DNA from: Thiomargarita sp.
GTDB taxonomy: Bacteria; Pseudomonadota; Gammaproteobacteria; Beggiatoales; Beggiatoaceae
Direction of reading: 5' to 3'
DNA: 64,000 nt
Assembly (NCBI GenBank): GCA_020721005.1
Contig: DYNP01000001.1
Span: 280,894 to 344,893, forward strand
Part shown: in pieces, positions 37,501-45,713 of the stretch
How positions within the stretch are numbered: position 1 is the stretch's first letter
Layout: the number at the start of each line of letters is the position of its first letter
The notes under the pieces: model-generated
The model's database searches: none
Told to the model about the DNA's origin: nothing
What the model saw: only the letters and a program-made list of their open reading frames with translations
Made by a program: the position numbers and the translations under genes

Positions 37501-37674
37501 GATTTCTGGGCTGGCACCGGTGTAAACAGTGCGTACTGAAACTACTGGGGTGTCGATGTTCGGGTATTCTCGAACAGAGAGGCGTTGAAAGGACATGAGA
37601 CCGATGAGTATGATCATGAGACTCATGACGGTGGCTAAGACTGGGCGCCGAATGGAGAGGTCAGAAAGTACCAT
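34543..37674 (-). CDS. Efflux RND transporter permease (hydrophobe/amphiphile type)
   Basis: The 1,043-residue protein has the AcrB/MdtB/MexB family layout: start SIRRPVLATVMSLMIILIG, periplasmic porter loops with YPNIDTPVVSVRTVYTGASP, the TM4 proton-relay pair in VDDAIVMLENIHRHLEEG, and the second TM block ending GGLVLGTVLTLFIIPVAYSIL. Twelve TM segments are expected. It exports drugs, detergents or metabolites across both membranes. The adaptor lies 49 bases upstream in the same operon; no TolC-like outer membrane channel is present, so an unlinked one is probably used. Confidence 0.94.
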   Translation of the reverse strand: MVLSDLSIRRPVLATVMSLMIILIGLMSFQRLSVREYPNIDTPVVSVRTVYTGASPEIIESQITQPLEDALSGVEGIKTLKSTSREQVSQITVEFILQRDADSAANDVRDRVARVRSRLPEEADDPVVAKIEADAQAILWLRFSSERHDALQLTDYADRYIIPRLQVLPGVASIIIGGQRRYAMRIWLDRDRLAAYQLTPQEVESALRQQNVEIPSGRIESLEREFTVLTETDLRTPAEFENIIIKQINNYPIRLRDIGEATIGPEDERNTVRANGQPSVGLGIVKQSTANTLSVAQAVRQQIPYISLPTGMSLQVVFDTSIFVEKSIEAVYHTMLEAFALVVLVIFLFLRSIRVTFIPFVTIPVSLIGAFIFLYALGFSINILTLLGLVLAIGLVVDDAIVMLENIHRHLEEGASPLEAAFKGSQEIAFAVIAMTITLAAVFVPLTFMTGNTGRLFTEFAITVSAAVIVSGFVALTLTPMMCSKILKTHERHGILYRITEKGFVLLNQIYRWLLKITLKIRWLIGLLFIGTALTAIYFILPAGQLPAHWEQRLNNWGTTLIGQPITIPLLRSELAPLEDRGIIVGIIVAPEGATLTYTDRYARQIEQFYAAIPEVQNYFMVVAPGLERPNPVNSALSFVSLKPWEQRQRSQQAIAGELLPKLMSLSGVLAFPINPPSLGQSFRNTPIQFVLQGNTYAELQIMVDKVMEKMRAYPGLVNLDSDLKLNKPQLTVQLDRDKVANVGVQVQDIGRTLETLLGGKQVTRFKQEGKQYDVIIKLKDQDRSKPADLTNIFVRGNQGQLIQLSNLITLKEAVAPKELNRFNKLRSVTLSANIAPGYTLGQGLTVLEATVKQVLGETAQTALDGQSREFRESGETLVFTFILALLFIYLVLAAQFESFISPLIIMLTVPLAMTGALLALYLTGNTLNVYSQIGLVMLVGLITKHGILIVEFANQLQHRGLSLKEAIVEAAVLRLRPILMTTGAMVLGAIPLALATGAGAESRQPIGWVIVGGLVLGTVLTLFIIPVAYSILAKQTTIQSPS

Positions 37675-37723
37675 GGTGTTTCCTAGTCAGTGGGTGGGCA
37701 CAGTGGTCAAAATGGGTGTTGGG

Positions 37724-38746
37724 TTATGGGGATTGGGTGGGCTGGAGCATGACTTCAGCACCTTCCCGTAATTTGAGTTGGCCATTGATGACTATTTTGT
37801 CACCTAAATTTAGTCCGTGGGTGATTTCAACGTCCCCAGTGCGTCTTTGGCCAAGGGTGACTTGAATGAGGTGGGCTTTGTTGTTGAGGATTTTGAATAC
37901 AAAACTGTCTTTGCCTTTGGGAACAATGGCTTGTTCGGGAATGATGATGGCTTGGGAACGTCGGTCCAATTCCAAATTGATGCGGGCAAACATGCCAGGA
38001 TATAACAGTCCTTTGGGATTGGGAATTTTGGCTCGCAGCAAGAGGGTGCGGGTGCTGCCATCAACAATGGGGTCTAGGGTGTAGAGTTCTCCAACAAATG
38101 AGTGGTCAGGGTAGGCATCTACTTGGAGATTGATTGTTTGGCCAATGCGGATTTTGGCTAGAAATTTTTCTGGAATTTTGAAGTCGAGTTTGAGGGTATC
38201 GGTGTTGACTAGGGTGATGAGGTCTTGTCCGGCTTGGATGTAGGCACCTGCACTAAAATTACGCAAGCCCACGGTGCCGGAAAATGGGGCATAGAGGGTG
38301 GTTTTGGCCAGTTGCACTTCATAGAGTTGTTGCCGGGCAAGAGCGACTTCCAATTGGGCTTTGGCTTCGTCAAAGGCTTGTTGACTGGTTAAACTTTTTT
38401 TCACCAGATCTTGGGTGCGTGCGTAACTGATTTTGTTGAGGTTGACGGTGGATTGACTTTCGGCCAAACGGGCTCGATATTCTGCTTCATCCAAGTTGAT
38501 CAAAGGATCGCCTTGAGTGACTTTTTGTCCTTCGGAAAAAGTGATTTTGGTGATGCGCCCGGGAATTTCAGAACGAAGAATGACTTGTTCGTCTGCCAAC
38601 AATTCTCCAACTGCATTAACGTTGTCGATGACAGTATCGAATTTGACGGGCTGAGCTTCAACTGGAACGGCTTTTGGGGGCTGGGCTAATACCAAGCTGG
38701 GGAATAATCCAATGAGGAATAGGTAAATTAAAGTATAGTAAAACAT
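37724..38746 (-). CDS. RND efflux periplasmic adaptor (membrane fusion protein)
   Basis: The 340-residue protein has an N-terminal export signal (FLIGLFPSLVLA), a lipoyl-type half-motif (ILRSEIPGRITKITFSEGQKV), an alpha-hairpin of about 60 residues, the return strand TTLYAPFSGTVGLRNFSAG, and beta-barrel and membrane-proximal domains ending LREGAEV. This matches MexA/AcrA/MdtA-type adaptors linking the inner membrane pump to an outer membrane channel. It is the first gene of the two-gene efflux operon, with the permease 49 bases downstream. Confidence 0.93.
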   Translation of the reverse strand: MFYYTLIYLFLIGLFPSLVLAQPPKAVPVEAQPVKFDTVIDNVNAVGELLADEQVILRSEIPGRITKITFSEGQKVTQGDPLINLDEAEYRARLAESQSTVNLNKISYARTQDLVKKSLTSQQAFDEAKAQLEVALARQQLYEVQLAKTTLYAPFSGTVGLRNFSAGAYIQAGQDLITLVNTDTLKLDFKIPEKFLAKIRIGQTINLQVDAYPDHSFVGELYTLDPIVDGSTRTLLLRAKIPNPKGLLYPGMFARINLELDRRSQAIIIPEQAIVPKGKDSFVFKILNNKAHLIQVTLGQRRTGDVEITHGLNLGDKIVINGQLKLREGAEVMLQPTQSP

Positions 38747-38840
38747 GACTGGACCTTGCTTGAGAGATGAAGGAGAAGAGTTGAGAAATGCCTTATGTGC
38801 AACACCTATTTATTTGAGTCTGTGAGTCAACCAAAGCGTC

Positions 38841-39017
38841 GGAGTGGGGGCTTTCGCCGGTGGGTGTTAGCACCCCAGCGTTGGAGTGGAGTAGTAGCCG
38901 CACTGCCATTAAGTTAAAGTACGTTGGAGTGGAGGCTTTAGCCGGCCAGCGGTAGGAATTCCGCAATTTGAGTGTGTGGAGTAACGCCTACCGCCAACCG
39001 GCTAAAGCCTCCACTCC
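38841..39017. repeat. Hairpin repeat with 20-bp perfect arms plus two decayed copies
   Basis: GGAGTGGAGGCTTTAGCCGG at 38926-38945 and its exact reverse complement at 38998-39017 enclose CCAGCGGTAGG and CCTACCGCCAA, giving a long hairpin. Decayed arms of the same family lie at 38841-38860 and 38883-38900. It is the same family as the array at 15955-16232. The remaining 38747-39321 holds the divergent leaders of the efflux operon and dapE, with no gene. Confidence 0.87.
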
Positions 39018-39321
39018 GAAGAGGATTTTCCTTCCAAAGGGGGATTTCCCTCACTTAATAGCATGACAGTGAAAACTTCCACTCCAACCTTTAACCACAC
39101 CAAAATAAGTGTTGTACACAAGGTAGAAACGAGTATTGATGATGAATACTACCTGCATATTGAGGGTTTTTGTGCACTTCATCCCTTTTAACTTTTCATC
39201 ATTCACTGTACAATTGCGGATTTGAATGGAGGATCTTGAATTCCTCCAGGTTTATCCTTCCTTAAAAAGGATGGAGAAATCAGTCCCTCAGTTTATATTT
39301 ATTATTTGGGAATTTTCTTGT

Positions 39322-40452
39322 ATGTCAATGACTTTAGATTTGGCAATCGATCTCATCAGTCGACCTTCTATCACCCCCGATGATCAGGGATGTCAAGAAG
39401 TGATTGCCCGGCGTTTACAAACTTTGGGTTTTGAAATACAGCACTTGCGTTTTGGACAAGTGGATAATTTGTGGGCCCGTTGTGGTCACACTGCTCCCTT
39501 ACTGGTATTGGCAGGACATACGGATGTAGTACCGGTGGGACCCGTAGAAGCTTGGCAATTTCCGCCCTTCACTCCCACTCTTCATCAAGGAAATTTGTAT
39601 GGTCGGGGAATTGCTGATATGAAGGGAGGACTGGCAGCGATGGTGACTGCTTGTGAACGTTTTCTGCAGGCTAATACTCAACATAAGGGATCTCTGGCGT
39701 TTTTGATCACCAGTGATGAGGAGGGATTGGCTGTAGACGGTACAGCCAAAGTAGTCGATTATCTGCAACAGCAGGGACAAAGTATTGAGTGGTGTCTATT
39801 GGGGGAACCCGCCAGTGTCGATAAACTGGGGGATCAGATCAAAAATGGTCGGCGGGGTTCGCTGACCGGAATATTGACGATCCTAGGTCGGCAGGGCCAT
39901 GCAGCATATCCTCATTTAGCTGACAACCCTATTCATCGATTTGCTCCTCTGCTGCAAGAACTTTGTCAACACACCTGGGATCAGGGCAATGCGTTTTTCC
40001 CACCGACAACCTTTCAAGTGGTGAATGTGCAAGCGGGAACTGGAGCGGACAATGTAATTCCAGGACAATTGGAAGTGATTTTTAATTTTCGCTACAACAC
40101 CGAGTTCACCGTTGCTGATTTACAGCAAGCGGTTATCCAACGTTTAAAAGCGCATCACCTTCAGTATGAGTTGAGTTGGCGCCATTCTGGACACCCTTTT
40201 CTCACAGCGCAGGGGCAATTGTTGGAAGCTGTACGTTTGGTGATTAAGGAAGTGTGTGGGTATGAGACAGCGCTGTCCACTGGAGGAGGAACGTCAGATG
40301 GGCGATTTATTGCGCCCACAGGGGCTCAAGTGATCGAGTTAGGACTCCTCAATCGCACGATTCATCAAGTCAACGAATGCGTCAATATTGAGGATTTGGA
40401 CAAATTATCAGTGTTGTACGAGAGGATTTTAGAACGCTTGCTACTGGAATAG
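39322..40452 (+). CDS. dapE: Succinyl-diaminopimelate desuccinylase
   Basis: From ATG 39322 the 376-residue protein matches DapE: LISRPSITPDDQGCQ, LAGHTDVVPVGP (zinc His), YGRGIADMKGGLAAMV (bridging Asp), SDEEGLAVDGT (catalytic Glu pair), GEPASVDKLGDQIKNGRRGS and the C-terminal TGGGTSDGRFIA, with ELGLLNRTIHQVNECV near the end. It hydrolyses N-succinyl-LL-diaminopimelate in lysine and peptidoglycan precursor synthesis. The frame is open from 39226, but the extra 32 residues do not resemble the family. The tRNA-Thr gene converges on it just downstream. Confidence 0.95.
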   Translation: MSMTLDLAIDLISRPSITPDDQGCQEVIARRLQTLGFEIQHLRFGQVDNLWARCGHTAPLLVLAGHTDVVPVGPVEAWQFPPFTPTLHQGNLYGRGIADMKGGLAAMVTACERFLQANTQHKGSLAFLITSDEEGLAVDGTAKVVDYLQQQGQSIEWCLLGEPASVDKLGDQIKNGRRGSLTGILTILGRQGHAAYPHLADNPIHRFAPLLQELCQHTWDQGNAFFPPTTFQVVNVQAGTGADNVIPGQLEVIFNFRYNTEFTVADLQQAVIQRLKAHHLQYELSWRHSGHPFLTAQGQLLEAVRLVIKEVCGYETALSTGGGTSDGRFIAPTGAQVIELGLLNRTIHQVNECVNIEDLDKLSVLYERILERLLLE

Positions 40453-40457
40453 ATGAC

Positions 40458-40533
40458 TGGTGCCGGTGAGACGACTTGAACGTCCGACCTAACGATTACG
40501 AATCGTTTGCTCTACCAGCTGAGCTACACCGGC
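40458..40533 (-). tRNA. tRNA-Thr (anticodon CGT)
   Basis: The minus strand folds as a 76-base tRNA: acceptor GCCGGTG paired with CACCGGC, D-arm GCTCAGCTGGTAGAGC, anticodon stem AACGA/TCGTT around loop TTCGTAA (anticodon CGT, reading ACG), T-loop TTCAAGT, and an encoded CCA end. It is similar to E. coli thrW. It lies between dapE and pyrE, on the opposite strand. Confidence 0.95.
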
Positions 40534-40624
40534 TATTTTCAGGTTAAGCAGTTTACCTTAAAGTGAGTTAAAACGCAAATTTTTTAGCATGAATCGTAAA
40601 TAATCCAGGGGGCGAATTGTTTTT

Positions 40625-41263
40625 ATGCACAGTTATCAACGGGATTTTATCCAGTTTGCCATTCAACAGAAAATACTTCAATTTGGAGAATTCACGCTTA
40701 AATCAGGACGACGAAGTCCGTATTTTTTCAATACCGGCCAGTTCAACACCGGCAAAGCGCTTGCTAAGGTGGGATATTTCTACGCGAAAGCCATACAAAA
40801 TTCCGGAATTGCCTTCGACCTTGTGTTTGGACCCGCCTATAAAGGAATTCCCTTGGTCACTGCCACTGCTATTGCCTTAGCCTCTTTGGAAGTTGGAGAA
40901 ATTCCGTATTGTTTTAATCGCAAGGAAGCAAAGGATCATGGGGAAGGTGGCAACTTAATTGGCAGTCCCTTGAATGGAAGAGTATTGATCATTGATGATG
41001 TGATCACTGCAGGTACTGCAATTAGAGAATCCATTGCCCTCATTCAATCCTCGCCAGCTCAGGTAGTGGGCACCGTGATCGCCCTCGATCGACAGGAGTC
41101 TGGCCAATCCTCTTTATCCGCTATTGAGGAAATTCAACAGCATTATGCTATACCAATAATCAGTATCATCAGTTTGGATAACGTCTTGACCTACTTAGCG
41201 GATCAACCTGACAAGCAAACGGAATGGCAGGCTATTGTCAATTATCGTCAGTTGGCGCTTTAA
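40625..41263 (+). CDS. pyrE: Orotate phosphoribosyltransferase
   Basis: The 212-residue protein matches Pyr[50 protein letters not shown] (flexible catalytic loop) and the PRPP-binding motif [14 protein letters not shown]. It converts orotate and PRPP to OMP in pyrimidine synthesis. Length is normal. ATG 40625 is the natural start, with only a weak ribosome-binding site. Confidence 0.95.
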   Translation: MHSYQRDFIQFAIQQKILQFGEFTLKSGRRSPYFFNTGQFNTGKALAKVGYFYAKAIQNSGIAFDLVFGPAYKGIPLVTATAIALASLEVGEIPYCFNRKEAKDHGEGGNLIGSPLNGRVLIIDDVITAGTAIRESIALIQSSPAQVVGTVIALDRQESGQSSLSAIEEIQQHYAIPIISIISLDNVLTYLADQPDKQTEWQAIVNYRQLAL

Positions 41264-41341
41264 CATCAGTCAATATTTTAACAACAAACAGTCCCTATAA
41301 TTTGGTAAGTTCAAACAACCCTTCAACAAAAGGAAATGATT

Positions 41342-42826
41342 ATGAATCAACTGCTTAACCCATTATTATGCCTTCTATTCCTCTTAGCTGCTTTGACCAG
41401 TTGGGCTGCTGAGGAATCTGGAAAACAGGCAAGTTTACCCACTTTGTCAGAAGAAACGGTTTCTCCCGAAGAAGAGCCTGATGATTTGCAAGGCTTCACT
41501 TTTCAACATTTCATTGCCAATCAAGCACTTGATAAAGTTGAGATTCCCCTAGATCCTATGATGCTGTTAAACAAGTTTAAACAAAGTTTACAGTCCCTAT
41601 TGTCTCAACATCAGAGTGATCTTAAAGTTAAAACTGAAGTTCAATTGCGCCTTTCTCAACAGGCGGCTGCTCAACTGTCTGTTCCCTTACCGACACTTTA
41701 TATTGACAGTCAATTGTCTTCTCAAGGAGATGGGAGCAGTAAACTCACGCTTTCTCCCTTAAAAATCGACAATTTGCCGGGTGGGAATGTGGATTGGCAG
41801 GGGTTAACTGGGGAATTGACTTTTACTGAGCGCATGGATACCGTGATGGCTGATTTACAAATTGCCCAAGTGACGTTTAAAGAAAGCAAGGGGTTTACTT
41901 CTACTTTAGCTCCCTCGTTACTCAAAATGACTTTTGATGCGGATCTGATTCCCGTTCAAGGTAAATTTGCCAGTCCCAGTATCCTGTTAAAGGAAAGCCA
42001 AGGCAGTTTCGATCTGAAAAATCTGTCTGCGGAATTTGAGACCGTTCAACACAGCAGTGGGGTTGAATTGAATCAAGGGGAATTTAAATTGGGACAGTTG
42101 CAAGCTTATGATACTGAAAGTCTTGAGAAAGTGCAGTTGGAGAATCTAACTCTTCAAGGTCATGGAAATGTTGAAAAGGATCTCTTCAGTTATGTTATAC
42201 GCAACCAAATAGGGCGTTTTCAAACTCAGGGCACAGATGCAAAGGACAATCTTGATCTGAAATCCAGTGGCCAGATCAAACTCCAAAATTTAGATACTAA
42301 AGCGGTTGCTTCTTTCCAAGTTACCTTGCGAGAATTGCAAAAGCAGGCTCAACAGGGATTGATCAATGAACAAATGTTGGGATTGGCTATTTTAGGGAAG
42401 TTGATGGAGGTCACTCCTTTGTTACTGACTCGTTCCCCAACTCTCAGTTTCTCTGAACTTCAGATGACTTCTCCAGAGGGCGGTTTGGTTGGAGAGTTGA
42501 CTTTGGGCATTGAAGGTGCTAAAGTTACTCAACTCAATGATTTCAATCTGTTATTTAATGCCACTTGGGGAAAGTCTGAGTTTAAAATCAGCAAACCTTT
42601 GCTGAAGAAATTGTTGGTAGTCAGTTTGTCAAAGGAACGGTCTCAAGCAGACCGACAACTTGAAGCAGATAAGAGAATTGAGTCTTACTTGCAAGAAAAG
42701 TGGTTGGTTGAAACAAAGGATAGTTATGTGCTTTCAGCCAATCTTAACAGTGGAAAATTGTATATCAACGGCAAATTATTTCCATTGCCTTTTGGGAAGA
42801 GTGAAAAGTTGACGAAGGAAGAATGA
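41342..42826 (+). CDS. Exported DUF945 (YdgA-like) family protein
   Basis: ATG 41342 is preferred over 41336 because AAAGGA lies 7 bases upstream. The 494-residue protein has a signal peptide (LLNPLLCLLFLLAALTSWAAEE), an acidic linker, and a long beta-rich body with alternating segments such as LPTLYIDSQLSSQGDG, GVELNQGEFKLGQLQAYD and LSGNLNS-like ends. This pattern resembles DUF945/YdgA periplasmic proteins of gammaproteobacteria, whose role is poorly known. It is not in an obvious operon, and the match rests on overall pattern only. Confidence 0.6.
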   Translation: MNQLLNPLLCLLFLLAALTSWAAEESGKQASLPTLSEETVSPEEEPDDLQGFTFQHFIANQALDKVEIPLDPMMLLNKFKQSLQSLLSQHQSDLKVKTEVQLRLSQQAAAQLSVPLPTLYIDSQLSSQGDGSSKLTLSPLKIDNLPGGNVDWQGLTGELTFTERMDTVMADLQIAQVTFKESKGFTSTLAPSLLKMTFDADLIPVQGKFASPSILLKESQGSFDLKNLSAEFETVQHSSGVELNQGEFKLGQLQAYDTESLEKVQLENLTLQGHGNVEKDLFSYVIRNQIGRFQTQGTDAKDNLDLKSSGQIKLQNLDTKAVASFQVTLRELQKQAQQGLINEQMLGLAILGKLMEVTPLLLTRSPTLSFSELQMTSPEGGLVGELTLGIEGAKVTQLNDFNLLFNATWGKSEFKISKPLLKKLLVVSLSKERSQADRQLEADKRIESYLQEKWLVETKDSYVLSANLNSGKLYINGKLFPLPFGKSEKLTKEE

Positions 42827-42840
42827 GAGCAAGTCTTCTC

Positions 42841-42870
42841 GTTCCCATGCAAAGCGCAAAGCATGGGAAC
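42841..42870. repeat. GTTCCCATGC hairpin repeat
   Basis: Perfect 10-base arms GTTCCCATGC and GCATGGGAAC enclose a 10-base loop between two convergent genes (DUF945-like and BLUF). It is related to the hairpins at 22731-22860. It could also end transcription for either gene but has no T-tract. Confidence 0.8.
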
Positions 42871-42886
42871 TTGAATAGGCAACTGC

Positions 42887-43366
42887 TCACCGTTTAAACA
42901 GGTTCATGATAGAACGTTTTCTTGTGACACCGGTGTCTTTAGGTTCTTCTTCAGTATAGTCTCTAAAGGTCTCCATAACAGAATTGATGGTGTAGCTATC
43001 GAGCAAATAGGGATTGAATTCCTTCATTCCAGAGTTACGTAGAATTTTAGCAATGACTTGGGTGGAACCTAAATACTTCATTGTCCAGTCGTCAAAAAAA
43101 CGACTGCCCACTTCTTTCAGTTCCAAAAGTTGGACATTGGTGTGTCGTTCATCATAAACCAATTTTTGATAGAGAATGTTGACATTTTCTCTGGGACCTT
43201 CAAGGCATTGTAAAAAGTAACGATTCCCTAGAAATAACATGCCAGTGATGTCCAACTGAGGATTGTTGCGGCGACAAGCTTTTAAAATGTTACCAATTTC
43301 CATAGGGGAATACTTGTCAGTGGCAGTGCTGGCGTAATACAGGCGAGTGAGAAATTTTTCTGACAT
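42887..43366 (-). CDS. Short BLUF-domain blue-light photoreceptor
   Basis: The 159-residue protein is a BLUF domain over residues 6-100 with all residues of the flavin photocycle: Tyr11 (TRLYYAS), Asn34-Asn35 (RRNNPQLDITGML) and Gln53 (RYFLQCLEG), plus DDWTMKYLG with the semi-conserved Trp. BLUF domains bind FAD and shift spectrum under blue light. The 60-residue C-terminal tail (helical, then SIMNLFKR) has no enzyme, as in short BLUF proteins such as PixD that act through partners. It is monocistronic. Confidence 0.93.
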   Translation of the reverse strand: MSEKFLTRLYYASTATDKYSPMEIGNILKACRRNNPQLDITGMLFLGNRYFLQCLEGPRENVNILYQKLVYDERHTNVQLLELKEVGSRFFDDWTMKYLGSTQVIAKILRNSGMKEFNPYLLDSYTINSVMETFRDYTEEEPKDTGVTRKRSIMNLFKR

Positions 43367-43489
43367 GACGGCCTTCCTAAATTCGGCGGTTCTAATTGGT
43401 CAATGGTCTATTGTGGGTAAAGTGGATCATAATACGGAAGGTTAAGAAAAGTGCCTTTTTTCGGTGATCAAAAGGCAGAAGTTAAGGGG

Positions 43490-44077
43490 TTAGTAACGGT
43501 AACGGTTATCATATTGGGGGGTGTATCTGGGCTCTTTGGAAGAGGAGGAGTCTGGGTTTTGGTCCAGTTTGCGGTCAATGGCATCTAAGTTATTGATCAT
43601 ACTGTCCATGGACTGTTCCAAGTGACTGAGGGAGTTTTTCAAGTCGTGTAGAGAATTGTCCGGAATGGGAGGAGGAATTTCACCCCCCAATTGAGCAATT
43701 TGAGTTTTAACATCTCCTAAGGTTTGTTTCAGAGTGCCAATTTCAGTGGTGACGAGAGTTGAGTTATCACGGAGGGTGGTCATTTGAGTTGATATGAGGT
43801 CTAAATTTCTGCCGAGCATGAAGATTAGAAAGAGTAAGACGGCAAGGATGAGTAAAAAAGCAGATCCCCCCAGAAGTATCCAGAGGTTGATTTTTTCATG
43901 AGCACGTTTGACCACTTCTTCCCGTCGTTTCATAGCGCCATTAAATTCGTACATGCCAATTCGATAGTCTCTGAAAACCTTATTTAAGGTGTCTATCAAT
44001 TCGGCCAGTTCGGCCTGAGTTACGGGTTGATCTTCACTGAATTCGGGAATCACCTGTATTTGTTCTTCAGTCAGCAT
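43490..44077 (-). CDS. Single-pass membrane protein with coiled coil, unknown function
   Basis: ATG 44077 has AAAGGA about 9 bases upstream; the frame is open to 44128. The 195-residue protein has an acidic N-terminal 40 residues, one transmembrane helix (WILLGGSAFLLILAVLLFLIF, near residues 68-88), and a long coiled-coil region (about 95-180) of regularly spaced Leu/Ile heptads broken by a Pro-rich PPPIPD hinge. I recognise no family. Promoter signals for this gene and the divergent LysM gene must lie in 44078-44357, which holds no gene. Confidence 0.65.
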   Translation of the reverse strand: MLTEEQIQVIPEFSEDQPVTQAELAELIDTLNKVFRDYRIGMYEFNGAMKRREEVVKRAHEKINLWILLGGSAFLLILAVLLFLIFMLGRNLDLISTQMTTLRDNSTLVTTEIGTLKQTLGDVKTQIAQLGGEIPPPIPDNSLHDLKNSLSHLEQSMDSMINNLDAIDRKLDQNPDSSSSKEPRYTPQYDNRYRY

Positions 44078-44357
44078 GATGGCTTGTCCTTTTGGGTTTA
44101 TGAGAGAGGTTGTCGCTGGAGTTAACAAAAGTTCATGGTTTTTCAGTAGTTGGAAAATTAAAACTGAGCGTTTCGTATCGACTTGAAAACAGAGCTATTA
44201 TTGTGTAGTCTATATCTCAAAGGGTATTTAAGTTGGCAATGAGTCTTGGGTAAAAGGAATGTTCAAAAAGTGGTGTTTTGGAGTGAAAGATGTTATAATG
44301 GGGGTTATTTTTTGGACTTTAATGATTTAAGCTTGATTTAAACATTAGGAGTTTACG

Positions 44358-45029
44358 ATGAGCAATTCATTCCTATTACGACTTATTTTAACAATTGTGG
44401 TCAGTGGGTTGGGATTATCGGGATGTACCATTGGTTTTCAGCCCGCATCAAAACCAGCCCCTAAACAACCTACTTTTCAAGATATTCAAAAGTTAAGTGA
44501 AGGGGAACATATTCGGGTAAAATATCATGTGCCTCCAGGAATGGCACCTTCGCAGCCAGTGTATGTCAGTCCACCGACCTATTATTCAGCAACTTCAGTG
44601 CATAATGCCCAAAGCAGGTATTCTCCTGCACTTGTTTATCCAACTGTACCTCAAATACCTCCTCAACTCAAAATAGTTCCCAATGTGAGTTATGCTCCTC
44701 CTCCTTATCCGGCTTATAATTCCCCCCCCATTTCGGACTATTCCAAATACAGTCCTCCGGTATACAGTTCCTCGGTCTCCCCCACTTATTCCCCAGTTGA
44801 GAAGCCACTGCCGATGATGGCAGCCCCTGTTCCCTTGGTGGAAAAAAATCCGTCTTTAATCCAATCTTCAGTGGTTCCGCAGCCTAACTTTCATGTGGTT
44901 GAAGAAAGTGATGATTTATACAGTATAGCCTTATTGTACAATCGCAGTCCAGCAGAATTGGCCAGTTGGAATGGTTTAGAACCTCCTTATACCTTAAAGC
45001 AGGGTCAACGTTTGCAAGTCAGTCATTAA
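44358..45029 (+). CDS. LysM-domain lipoprotein with Pro/Tyr-rich linker
   Basis: The 223-residue protein has a lipoprotein signal (GLGLSGC), a low-complexity Pro/Tyr/Ser linker (residues 70-165), and a C-terminal LysM motif (FHVVEESDDLYSIALLYNRS, ending LKQGQRLQVSH). LysM binds the glycan strand of peptidoglycan, so the protein probably tethers the outer membrane to the wall. It resembles the front part of NlpD but lacks the M23 peptidase-like domain. A second LysM lipoprotein follows in the same direction. Confidence 0.82.
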   Translation: MSNSFLLRLILTIVVSGLGLSGCTIGFQPASKPAPKQPTFQDIQKLSEGEHIRVKYHVPPGMAPSQPVYVSPPTYYSATSVHNAQSRYSPALVYPTVPQIPPQLKIVPNVSYAPPPYPAYNSPPISDYSKYSPPVYSSSVSPTYSPVEKPLPMMAAPVPLVEKNPSLIQSSVVPQPNFHVVEESDDLYSIALLYNRSPAELASWNGLEPPYTLKQGQRLQVSH

Positions 45030-45191
45030 ATTTGAGGGGGAGTGAAGTCGTTTTTTATTCTCCAACAGTTTGGAAAGGGTCTATTTTTTGATACAGTTGA
45101 CCTATTCCCAAAGGTAGATTGTCGAATGGGAAAGCCGATTGGCAATCTAAATCGCTTCAATCGGTTTGACAACCAAAAGGATCTCAATTCT

Positions 45192-45536
45192 ATGTTTTTT
45201 AAATCTTCTTGTCAATTCAAAAGTTTACTTATCATTGCATTATGCAGTGGATGCACCGTTTATCTTCCCCCCACCAATTCTGGGAAGAGAACTCCTCCAT
45301 CTCCCCAAAACTCTGGCACCTCAACTATTCTAAGCTACCCCGTTCAGCCTGAAAATCACTTGAGAGAATATATTGTTAAAAAGGGAGATACCTTATATGG
45401 AATTGCTCAACAGTTTGGATGTACTTATTTACAGTTGGCCCAGTGGAATCAGTTGTCTCCCGCCAACTCAAGTGGAACTGAACCTCATTACAATTTATTC
45501 CCGGGTCAACATTTGCAAATCAGAGACTGCCGCTAA
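45192..45536 (+). CDS. Short LysM-domain lipoprotein
   Basis: ATG 45192 has AAAGGA upstream and starts a lipoprotein signal (SLLIIALCSGC); a GTG at 45042 opens the frame earlier but would bury it. The 114-residue protein has a short linker and one clear LysM domain, EYIVKKGDTLYGIAQQFGC to YNLFPGQHLQI. It is a paralogue-like neighbour of the gene at 44358-45029. The 177 bases after it show no credible gene. Confidence 0.8.
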   Translation: MFFKSSCQFKSLLIIALCSGCTVYLPPTNSGKRTPPSPQNSGTSTILSYPVQPENHLREYIVKKGDTLYGIAQQFGCTYLQLAQWNQLSPANSSGTEPHYNLFPGQHLQIRDCR

Positions 45537-45713
45537 TCATTGACACGGGAAGATAGGGTACGAAAAAAACAGTTATCCACCTTACGCAGACTAATCATTC
45601 ATCATTCACAATCATGCACCTTTTTAAGGCAGTTAGATGACGGTGCGAAAAAAGGCGGATACAGTGATAGGCTTCCTGTTGTCAACCCATCCTGCGTATG
45701 CTTTTTAGGGCAC

